From assembly GCF_003590095.1 (NCBI RefSeq), contig NC_039490.1, positions 10,991,834-11,055,833 of the forward strand: a stretch of DNA of 64,000 bases, written 5' to 3'. This document shows positions 47,501 to 59,500 of this stretch, one piece after another. Made by a program: the position numbers and the translations under genes. Numbering within the stretch: the stretch's first letter is position 1; every line of letters starts with the position of its first letter. The stretch is from Trichoplusia ni (taxonomy: Eukaryota > Arthropoda > Insecta > Lepidoptera > Noctuidae). The notes under the pieces are model-generated. The model saw only the letters and a list, made by a program, of their open reading frames with translations, had not been told where the DNA came from and searched no databases.

Positions 47501-50500
47501 TTCCCTTGCTCAGATCGATCTGGTACTTTCTTCAAAAGGCCAGTCCAAAAAATACCGTGCATTGGTTTATACATATCTATTCGCATTGAAATTGTCTGGA
47601 CTTTAAAAGAGACTGTGACCCCTTGAGTTTGTTTCGACATTTCTTCTCAGGGTAGTCAGATAGGAAATGTCGACTCCAGCGTTCTCAAAAAAAAAATAAG
47701 AAGACATGTAAAAGTGATGATATATCCTACTTACAGAATAAATGATTTCATTTCATTTCATTTCATTTCATTTCATTTCATTTCAACCTTGTCATCCCCA
47801 GCCTCTGGATCCCAGGGCCGGAAGCCAGCTTCGTGGAGAACATGCGCTACTTCCGCGGCTTCGTGCAGATCCAGGACCTGGTGGACCAGGCCATTATCCG
47901 GCTGTCCAGCAGAGCTCGCGTCAAGAGAGACCTGCAGGAGGTGGACTGGGCGGTGTACACGCAGCAGACTCCGTACCCCTGCTATAGGAAGGACTAGTAA
48001 GTTTGATATGCCCTTTTTATGAAGATTAAGGATTTTTGAGATGCTACGTCATAAGCTGATATACATATTTGTTCTAGCATTGACTAGTCACAACTCTGAC
48101 GTTATTAATTTCCACTTCGTTACTTTAGTCGTTATTCAGCTGTTTCTTAATTTCGAAAGAAATGCAATATATAACTTTACTGCAGCGCTTGGATCTAAAC
48201 TCGGTCTAGCCAGCCACATCAGAGCTCACGCTAGGAAGCGAATTGCCAAGGGTCGACGTTATCGAAATCGATAAGGAGGACTACATAATAAATGCTGAAA
48301 AACTGGACTTCCTGTAAAAGTTTCATTGGCACCCTACTAATTCGTCATAGGAAACTAATTCATACTTTCAAGAATTGACTAATTTTCTTGACAGCACTTC
48401 TTCATTACCATGTACAAGGGCACTATTTACATTAGAGACGGGAGCCTGTATGTAGCTTAACTCCTGTCTCCTCCTACAGTTTCCAGACGTCGCTATACGA
48501 GTCCCAGTCCCTGATCGTGTGCTTCTTCTTCTCGCTGCTGTTCACCGTGGCATCCGCCGTCAGGTTCATCGTGTCCGACAAGGAAACTGGAAACACCATG
48601 GTATATAGAAATACTTTTTAAAACACGTTTTAAAAGCTATTTGTGATCATATATCTTTTACATAAAAAAACGACCTGCATTAAGGAATTCAAGCCTTGTA
48701 TCGCGAAGGGTTTTACAAACATTCAAGTCACAAGCACCCAGACTCAGGACAAGCATTTATGAACACACAAATGCTTATCCTGGAGATAGAACCCGCGACA
48801 CGTCACAGTGAGTTTTGCGGGGTGATCTCAACCACTCGGTTGTCTGTGCCGTCAGCTCTACCACTATCGCTTTCCCAATAATATTGCCTTGAGAAAGCGA
48901 GACGCCGCTCATTGTATGTAGCTCATCGTCCCGCCGTCTAACTACTTTATGAATTAATGGCATTAGTAGTACAGGTGTTCACAGTCACATGGTGCACACA
49001 GACAACTTATTCAGAATATACTTCATCTGTACAGTCCGTCAGATAAATTACCAAGAAATATTGAAAAAGTATTTCTTTTTATCACATTATTAAAAAGTAA
49101 CCACGATAAAAAGCACCTGAGTTTGATAGTAGGGACTTAAAATATCACTTGCTAGCAAAAACGACGAGATTTTAAATCATTGCATCGCTTTCATTTTTGT
49201 TAACGAGATAAATTAAAATATACCAATATTTTTAACAAATCTGTCTGAAGTGTTTTTTTTTTGTCCAATACCCAATTCAATTCTTTCCCTTTCTTCCCAC
49301 AGTTGATGTCAGTGATGGGCGTGGACCTGCGCTGGCACAGCCTGTCGTGGTTCGTGTGGTGCGCGCTGGAGATGGTGGTGACGAGCGTCGCCATCACGCT
49401 GGTGCTGAACCTCGGCCACATCCTGCCCACCACGGACCCCACGCTGGTGTTCACGCTGATACTCATATTTGGTATCTCCGTACTTAGTTATTGGTGAGTC
49501 ATACATTTACTATACGATTGATCTCTTTTGATTAATATTGGTGCGTCAAATGAAAAAAGTGGACTAATTCATTTTCAATAGATTCGAATATAACGTACCT
49601 TTTATTTACCAAGCCCTCAGATTCAATATCAGTGCTTTCGACGTAGATTGGTGAGTTTTTGGCAAAATACTGCCACTAAATGACAGGTAGTGCTGAAAAA
49701 AAATTTTTATTACATTATAATATATGCCATGGCATTTTTAGATATTGCACTACTGACTGAAGATTTTGAATTCATTCAGTGTGTGAGGTCGACTTCAAGA
49801 TCTTCTCCACGTATAGCACTTAACAGAATCCCCTCATTATCTCTTGATCTCCTTGTCCCAGCTACATGATGTCGAAGCTGTTCACCTCAGCCAGCCTGGC
49901 GGCGGTGTGCGCGGCCGTGGTCTACCTCATCAGCTTCATGCCCTTCATCATCGTGCTGTCGCTGGAGGCTGTGCTCTACAGCTCACTCAAGACTTTCATC
50001 GTGAGTATTATTATTAAGATAGTTAAGTTTGGATCTCTTCATTCTCTTCTTTTATCTTACAATTATTATGACTTATCGCTAACAAATTTACGTAATTAGC
50101 GGCACGAAGTCGTTTGTGATGATATCACTTAATTCTGGGAACAATAACATTGGAACTTGAAGGAATGATATCCCAAGCTGGAACGTTTTCGAACAATAAT
50201 AATGACTGATTCCTTTCGAACAACAATCAAAGGATTGTCCCGTTTACTTGATGAGAAATCATCATATGATTTCTCCTTTGGGTTGAGCAGAAAGGAGTCC
50301 TACTTCTACTGACTAAAAACCACCCATGTTCCTTCCTTTGCCCTGTGTGTACCCTCGCCGCGATATCCTTTTGAGGCAATCCCGCTGGCCCGGCAGGCAA
50401 GAGGAATGCCCTTCAAGATGCTAACTCCTTCAAATGTACAAGAATCCGTATCATCACCTTCACCTTAGTCTTTTACAGAAACATCAAACTTTTAGATCCT

Positions 50501-53500
50501 AATGAAAGAGTTTTGACATACACATTACTCGTAAGGAGACAAAAACACGTTCCTACATTTTCAAAATTCCCCTTAGTGCCTCTCCATGTCGTCATCCCTG
50601 TGCTACGCGTTCCTGTACATCACGCGCTTCGAGGCCCACGGGTCGGGCGCGGGCTGGGCCCAGCTGTGGGCCGCGCCGGGCGACAGCGAGGATATGAGCA
50701 TCGGACTGGCTGCCGTCATGATGCTGGTGGATGCCGGGATCTACTTCATCATCGGACTTATTATTGATCGATATTTCGGTAAGGTTTTTCATATATTGAG
50801 GTATACGTGTCCTTTCTTGGAACCGAAAGTTACCAAATCAGTTCAGTCCTACAAACTAACAGATATTTAGTTTTTTATATCTATCTCAAAAAAAAGTTTT
50901 TCTAGTTGACTGCACACCCTGTTGTTTCAATCATTGAACTCCAAAACATTACATAAATAAAATCTTTTTTCTCTTCACAAAAAACAATCTACCCTAATTT
51001 TTACCCAGGCATCAAGACCTTGAAGAGCAACATCACGTACTGCTCGACGACCGGCGAAAAGGCCGGCGTCAGCATCGTCAACGTGTCCAAGATATACGGC
51101 GAGCACTCGCGCAAGCCCAAGCTGGCGCTCGACAACGTGTCCATAGAGCTGCACAAGGGACAGATCACCACACTACTGGGACACAATGGGGCTGGCAAGA
51201 CCACGCTCATGTAAGTTTCATACTACCACTACTCACGAATGCTTGTTCTGAGTCTTGGTATTTTCGTGCACGTGATTTGCAACTTATTTTTTGTAACAAT
51301 ATGTATCAGATAATTAAAAATACAAATTAATTAAAACAAAGCTGCAAATCAGCGCTGTTCCCTGCAAAAAATTGACTATTACCAGTATTTTTCTTTCTGT
51401 ATACCTGGAGGCCTAAGTCTTATTACGTGCGTATCCCCCAGCAACATCCTGACGGGCATGCTGCGGCCGTCCCGCGGGCACGTGTGCGTGCGCAGCACAC
51501 GCGCGCGCGCGCGGCTGGGCGCGTGCCCGCAGCACGACGTGCTGCTGGCGCACGTCACGCCGCGCGAGCACGTCGCGCTCTACGCGCAGCTCAAGAGCGG
51601 CAGGAGCGCCCGCCACGTGCGCCCAGAGGTCGACAAGTAAGTGGTGGCTTATGATTATGAGGTATTTCAAAACTTTGACGCAAACATGAGCGAAACTTAA
51701 ATAGATGATACCTGTGTGGAAATCACACCATTAATCTCGAACGAACTAACTGCTTACGCAATACGCAGATATTTTCATTTCGAAAAATCACGTATATTAT
51801 TCGTTTATTATAATACCAAATGGAAGACCACTAATGTTTTGATTTGGAAACATAAATTTAGGCGTCCGTACAAAAAAAGCTAAAAAAAATGGGAAATAAT
51901 AAGGCTCTAAACGCGTTGACTTACTTTGTTTCTTCAACAGTTAATAACTATTTAATAATTTAGTACATTTTGCACTAAAAAAGATAATTAGAGATGAAAT
52001 AATTTTGTTGCACTAAAACTATTTATTCCTGGTATACAATCTAAACGTAGCTTATTCCATCCAGGATGCTAGAGGTATTATCCCTGGGCCCGGTGAGTGA
52101 TGTCCCGGTGACCCGGCTGTCGGGGGGCACGCGGCGGCGCCTGTGCGTGGCGCTGGCCTTCGTGGGGGACCCGCACCTCGTGTCGCTGGACGAGCCCACC
52201 GCTGGGGTTGACCCTGCTGCCAGGAGGTAACTATACATACTGCGCTTTTCTGTATCTCAAGTGTAACTTCTATGTATAGAAAATATTTTTTTAACTGGCA
52301 GTTTTTAAGTAACTCATATGGCAGTCTTTAACAAACATTCCTTTTTTACAAAAAGCCTGTAAGATATTTTAGTTTTTTAAATAAAATCTGTTTCGTTCAC
52401 TAGCTTAACAAAACTCGAGAATCAATTTCGACTATTGAGTTTATTCCTCATTCAATAAACAGACAGTATTTTTCATTGTATTTTTTGACTTATAACTTAT
52501 AAAGTTATTTCACTTCTTCAGGGACATCTGGTCCATGATAGTGAAGTTGAAGGAAGACAGGACCATCCTGCTGACGACACATCATCTCGACGAGGCCGAA
52601 CTGCTCAGCGACCAGATTGTCATCATGCATAAGGTATACCGGCAAAATATATCAAGAGCAGTTTAGGCGTTTTGGAGATGAGATCTATCATGTAGTAATG
52701 TAAAGGATGAAAACTGGTCTAGTGTTAAGTCGGCCTTGCAACTTAAGGGCCATAAAATTAGTTAGGTGACAAATAAATTTGTAGGACACATTTGAATAAC
52801 TCAAAAACTAAAACACAATAATTTGGTCGACTCTTTAACTCTAAAATAACTAACACAAAGGCACTATTTCGATACAAAAATATTGTTCGGCAAAAAATGC
52901 TTAAAATCCCAACCCAAAAATCAAAACAAAAATTCCTTCCAGGGTCAAGTCCACACAACAGGCTCCCCAATTGAGATCAAGCGCACTCTGGGTAACGGGT
53001 ACAAGCTGACCGTGTCGTACCCCGGACCCAGCGGCGACGAGACCTGGGAGGAGACCAGCCAGGAGGAGCAGACCAAGCAGCTGCTGACCCTCGTGAGGGA
53101 CGTCGTGAAGAATGCTAACGTAGTGGACGTCAATGGGCAGGAGGTCGAGATTGATCTGCCGTTCTTTGATGCTAATGGACTTAATAATAAGTAAGTGCGA
53201 GTTTGATGTGGTGTGAGATAGAGAACTGTGATAGCGCTTGGATAGATCTTTGTCCAATAGTGGGCCAGAAAAATAAAGTTTATTTCAAGTATGCGAGAAT
53301 GTTGATGTGGTGGTAAATGGAACTCCCGCACTTAAGAATTCAGTTCCTGTATCGCGAGGAGTTTCATATACATTCAAGTCACAGCCACAAAGATACCCAG
53401 ACTTAGAACAAGCATACGTGGAACACACAAAACGCTTATAAACCCTCATAAAATTTAAGAATCAAATCAATCAAAAGCTAAAAACTTCTAATTTTAAGTT

Positions 53501-56500
53501 CACGAGATATACCTACACACTATTGACTTTTTAGAAATCTATTGAAAGCCAAGTGAAGAGACTTTTATCAAATTTCCTTTTCGGAGTAAATAAATCCTCT
53601 AATACGATCATTTCTCTAGCTTCCTCCAGCTGTGCACAGTCCTGGAGGCCACACAGTCAGCCCTCGGCTTCAAGTCCTACGCCATGGACTGCAGCAGCCT
53701 GGAACAGGTGTTCTTCAACATCTGCCAGCAAGCTGACGCTCCTCAGAATGGAATCGAATATGGTAAGGGCTTTTGTAAACCTAGAAATACAGGATAATTT
53801 GGAACTAGTAAGTGAAAGCAAATAGTCAATAAAAACAATAAAGTTAAGTCAGGGAGTGTGGGTGATGAATAACTCAATAGCCGTCAGCATGTTAGCCTCA
53901 ACCGTCAGTCAGTAGCGCGTCAGCGACAAGGTTTACGCTTATAAATACCGGTAAAGGGTAAAAAAGAAATCGGACCTAGGACCTGACTTACCTTCATGAG
54001 TTCAACAAGACATCGAGAAGATGAAAAGCGCTTGACTGAAACACGTAGTAGGTTTCATTAAACTGTTTCAGACAACAGACAAAACTATGGAGTATGGCCT
54101 CAGAGGCTTTTTTCTAATGAAATCAATTGGTGACCGTCGATAATTGATCTAGGGACACCCCAAAATCGTAAGTAAACACACCAAAACAGAAATCCTGAGT
54201 CCAATTTCCTTGTAGTCCCAGAAGGTCCACCATCGAAGAGTGGCTCCAGCTCCAGCATCAGGACAGACCGGGCGCCGCAGCCGCTGCTCCCCGCGGACGG
54301 GCCGCTGAAGGGCACCGCCTGGCAACAGTTCCTGGCGCTCATGCATGCCAGATACATACATCACAGGAGGAACCAGTGAGATATTTTATATACTGTTGTT
54401 CTTACCACTTACCCTTTTCCCTTTAACTTCACCCTTATCGCTGCGCAATTGAGATTGATCCCACGAATCCCACGGAAAATCGCACGGATGATCCCACGGA
54501 AAAATAAAATCGAGACAAAAACCTAAAAAACCCCTATGTGTTATGTTAATCCTGATTATGAACTATCTATGTGAAAGCTTTCGTCGAAATCCAATCAGTG
54601 GTTTTTGCATAAAAGAGGAACAAACATCCATACATACAAACTTTCACTATTAGAAATACAATCAAGCAAGGAACTCTTAGTCTTAACCGCATTACGCTTC
54701 ATTTTACACAACAAAGAGTACCTATTAACGTATGCTGTTGTTCCCAGCTGGCTGCTGTTCATGCTGATCGTGCTGCCGTCGCTGTTCGTGGTGGTGGCGA
54801 TGGGGTTCTCGATGCTGCGGCCGCCCGCGGACAACGAGGTGGCGCTCAAGCTCAACGACCATCTGTATAACGGAAGCACCGAGTTCTTAGTGTAAGTACG
54901 ATAGATAGAATAAGTGCTCTTTATTGTTCACCATAAGGAAAAGCAAATTAGGTCAATACAAACAAATTTGATGAGTACAAAAGGCGGTCTTATCGCTAAA
55001 AAGCAATCTCTTCCAGACAACCTTCTTACGTATGTTCTTTCAACTGCCTTAAAAAAGAAAGCCCTGAATTCTTCTGTTTTTTTTTTATGATTGCTAACCT
55101 CAGAACTTCGGACTGGATGAACCGATTTTGGTCATTTAGTCCCATAAGAATTTCAGCAAGTTTGTCTTAGTAGTTTTTTATACGAAGTCTGTTGTATATT
55201 TTTGTTGGATTTCAATATTATTACCTGCTTTTAAGATCCGACTGTTGATCAAAGACTTGACCCCTCTTTTAAAATTCTCCGTCTTTTCCGATTTCTGATC
55301 ACGTACGCCTATAGTATTTATAAAAACAAGACAACAGTTTCGCTGCTATTTTACGTTCAAGATTTGTGACTCCTGGTAAAATTAAATTAATTAATCTAAT
55401 CTATGATTTATAAAGTTTATTTTCAATCATGCTTACTTTTAGATCTGCACCCTCAATATACTCCGAAGACGTGGACCCCTCGTTAGCGCAGCGCGTCCTG
55501 CATTACCTGCAGATGGACAAACACGGGAGGAACTGGACCGCTCAGGTATGGAGTGGACATACAGAGATACTATTTAAATACTATACTTTTTACTTAATTG
55601 CTAACATACCTGGGAAGGAGCAAAGAGATTGCTGGTTTCTTAATGAATTCCTCAAACACCTTTGTCCATCTTTCTTTGGGTTAGGTTAGGACTTTTTCTT
55701 AGATAGTGTCTCCATTCACTTATATCGAATACAAAAATCAAGTCATTTATTTCGAAAAGGCTTCTCAGTAACACTTTTAACATGTGGACAGCACCCAGTT
55801 TCGCCCAACCTTCACCACTTTCTTGATTTTTGCTCTGAGATAAGAAACGGCGCCACAAACTTCCCAGCAGCACGCTGTCTTTCCGCTTACAATATGGAAT
55901 ATAATATCAATATTAATATAAGTGTGTACTGTGTAGGTTTGTTCCATGCAAATAAACATATCTTTATCTTTAGGTTACCAAACAAACATTTGAAATCGTT
56001 GTCAGTTACTATATACTTAATGTTATTGTGACTACAGGACTCCCCCCACTGCGAGTGCGGGGAGCGGAGTCAGCAGTGTGACGTCACAGCCAACCAGACG
56101 CAGTCACTGCCGGAGCTGCTGCTCCTGCCCGATGTCAACACCCTCAACCACTGGCTCGTCGATACACATGATATTTATATAGAAAAGAGGTAATCAGCGA
56201 ATGACAAATATGTATATAAGTAATTAATTTAAACTTTTTTTATAGGAGAGAAAATGGTAATAGTAGTGCTGCGGAGGTCTTTCTCCAATAACTGTTATTT
56301 AAATAAAATCTTGCCTTGCGCTTAGGATAGTAAAACCGACTGGTGTTAAACAGGTTTATAAAAAAACATCATTTTAAAAGGTTCTTCTGAGTGAACATAA
56401 AAAGCATCGTTTACAAAAGAGTCAATTCAGATAAGATTAAGATATGGAATCCTATCGATCGTAAACTTAAAATGTCCCATTACTAAACAACTGTGGTATA

Positions 56501-59500
56501 AAATATCTGTGTTAGTCTGAAAAGTCTATGGGCCTTAAAATTCTGATAGTAAATGATTTCTTATTTTTTTTAATAAAGGTCTCCTATCCCCATTGTCCCA
56601 CATGCCTCTTTCATGTCCCTATACTGCATTATTTATTCTACCTCTAGATACGGCGGCTACTCCGCAGCCCTCAAGAACAACCTGACAGGCCTGATAGCGT
56701 GGTACAACAACAAGGGCCACCACGCGCTGCCCGCGTACCTGAACGCGGTGAACTCGGCGCTACTGCGGGCGCACACACACACACCCGCCGCCAACATCAC
56801 CACCTACACACACCCACTCAAGATCTCCAAAGAACAGATCAGTAAGGCTACCGTGTGAGTATGGATGTAGTTTTTGGAAAGTGGTTTTAAAGACTGAGAT
56901 GTTTTGGCAGAAGATGGATATAATATATTTTATTAAAAAACTGTTTTTAATGTATTTAAAATATAATATATTTAAATTTAAATTATGTATTGTTTCTACA
57001 AGTCACGGCTTATCTTCAACTGCACAAGTTGATCGGTCTTAATTTTAGTTACGTTTGATATGGTCCATTCCTAGACAGGTGATCATGTATGTCATAAATT
57101 GTATATTATTTATTCATCTCTGACAGTCGTTACGATTAACAATAAGCCAAAAATTCTTACTAGCGGCTACTTATGTTGCACAGGTAACTGGGTTGAGGAT
57201 GTCGGATAGAGAATTGCTCGTTTTAAAACACTAGTACCTAACTGCATCCGGTTAGCCTGGCAGCCGATCCCAACATAGTTGGGAAAAGGCTAAGCTGTTC
57301 ATGATGTATGTAGCTTCCAGCATCATCACATATTTATTTAATACTTGTGATCTTGTCCTTAGCTACCAGCACATAGCGGACGCGGGCATCTCGGGGCTGG
57401 TGCTGATCGCGTACAGCCTGGTGAGCGCGGGCGCGGCCTCGCACCTGGTGGCGGCGCGCCGCAGCCAGGAGAAGCGGCTGCAGCTGCTGTGCGGCGTCAG
57501 CCCGCTGCTGTACTGGGCCGCCGCGCTCGTCTGGGACATGATGGTGAGCGGGATGAGATTTACGAGTACTCTTTGCAAGTTTAGAGGAATAATACAGCAA
57601 AAAGTTATAATAAACTTAAGGTTTTAATACTCCAAACTTGAAAATAATCTTTTTTTCTCCTAATACTGGCTCCATAAGGCCTATAACAGAGAATCGTGGA
57701 AGTATTTGGGGGAGGCCTTTTCCCAGCAGTGAGACACAGTGGTTGTTTAAAACGTGTTAATTAAAAACAAAAACCCTCATAAAATTATAATTCACGATAA
57801 ACAGTTTAACACAATTTTATAACACAAGGACTTCAAATAGTGATGTTCCAAAATATGTATCTCTATATTCAACATAAAACCTTTAGTATGGTTCTTCTAG
57901 CTTCAGCATAAAATATTTAACATGTGTTTCTCTTACAGATAATAGTGATAAACATGTGCATCACTGCGGCCGTGATGTCTGCGTTCGGTTTCCCCGTGTT
58001 CGTCGCGCGGAACAACCTGCCCGCCATATGTATACTCTTCGTGCTGTACGGGTGAGTGAGCAACTAAAAGACAACCAAATCTCGAGTGTCGCCAAAATTG
58101 GACATGATCCTGCCCCCTCAGTTTTGCATATCTCTTAAACTGTAAACAGAAGTTACAACAACAAACTTTAGTGAAACGTGACGTCAAGCGGATTTCCATG
58201 TACTATGACTGTCTTGATGTTATGCTTAAGGGATAAACAGTTTTTGTGGTTGAATTTATTGTTCCTTCTTTGCATTGAGAGAGAGTGGAAGGCAAATTAG
58301 AGATTTTGTTAGAGAAACCAAAAATGTCGGATCTGGCAGTTCGAAAGTATAGGTTCAGTGAGTAACCACCATGCTACATCATCCGCGGCTGTGTCGGTGC
58401 ATGGCGATGTGATCTTTCTAAATAGTTGCAACAATGACAGTTTCTGAAGTTGTCAAAATCTGTTTATAGATTTTCCGAAACTCATTTTGTAAAACCTAGG
58501 ATAAGGTTCTAGGACAATGCATAAAGGTCTTTATACCCTACAGTTACGCGTGTGGCTGCTTCGTGCACGTGGCGGAGAAGCTGTTCTCGGAGCCCAGCAT
58601 CGCCACCATGGTGCTGTTCTGCGGGAACGCCTTCGTCGGCCTCTCCTTCATCGCTATACTCCTCATCTTCGACATCATCTCCGAGTCTGAGGTCAGTTAT
58701 CTTAAATGTTCAGATTTTTACTCTTTATATTCCTTTATGAAGTTATATAAGCTTCATATTCCATATTTCAGTTAGAATAATCTGATTCAGATTATCATCA
58801 TCTGCCTAGCCTTTTCCCAACTATGTTGGGGTCGGCTACCAGTCCAACCGGTTTCAGCTATGTACTAGTGTTTTACAAGTAGCGACTGCCTATCTGACCT
58901 CCTCAACCCAGTTACCTGGGCAACACGATACCCCTTGGTTAGACTAGCTGTCAGACTTTTTCAGCTTCTGACTATCTGTAACGACTGTCAAAGATGTAGG
59001 AATAACAGCCGGGACCCACAATTTAACGTGCCATCCGAAACACGGAGGAACTCGTTATGACAAAGATGGTCACCCATCCACGGACCAACCGCGTCAAGCA
59101 TAGCTTAACCTGTGATCGAATCACTTATGCGGTTATAGCTTACGAGCTCCTCAATATGAAAATCTTAATTGCCATCTGCGGACAGGCTTTTTTTAAGTAA
59201 AATAGGGTATTGGAGAAAAAGAAACTGTTTCCCGTCTTTATTAAAAACGTATTTTCTTTGTCAGATCCCCTATTTTTGCCATTTAAACAAATAGTATAAA
59301 TCTATTGATCTATTATGAATCCCGCCTCATACCTGATTGCTATCTGACTAGGCCACGGACAACGCCCGCTACGTGTTGCACAAGATCTTCATGCTGGCGC
59401 CGCAGTTCGCGCTCGGCGACGGCATGCTGGAAATCGCCAAGAACACCATACAAGCACAGGTACGTCCGGATCATAACATATTTTATCATTTCCTGTTCAG

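Larger units (their letters stand above)
47802..50778 (+). other. ABCA exons 40-44: end of extracellular domain 1 and TMD1 helices 2-6
   Basis: Exons: 47802-47996, 48480-48600, 49303-49493, 49862-50000, 50577-50778. Exon 40 encodes YLWIPGPEASFVENMRYFRG, the classic ABCA pre-membrane segment, and ends TPYPCYRKDY. Membrane helices follow in exon 41 (LIVCFFFSLLFTVASAV), exon 42 (two: around WFVWCALEMVVTS and LVFTLILIFGISVLSY), exon 43 (LAAVCAAVVYLISFMPF) and exon 44 (AAVMMLVDAGIYFIIGLI). Between helices 2 and 3 sits KETGNTMLMSVMGVDLRWHS, the intracellular coupling helix found in this family (usual form KE.G..E.M..MGL). Confidence 0.94.

Noticed and set aside
48041..48274. Alternative ABCA exon with ALGSKLGLASHIRAH
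   Set aside because: It resembles a retroelement tail, lacks usable splice sites in phase, and the exon 40-41 junction is complete without it.
51413..51670. Antisense and alternate-frame open frames over exon 46
   Set aside because: They are shadows caused by the very GC-rich coding exon of NBD1.
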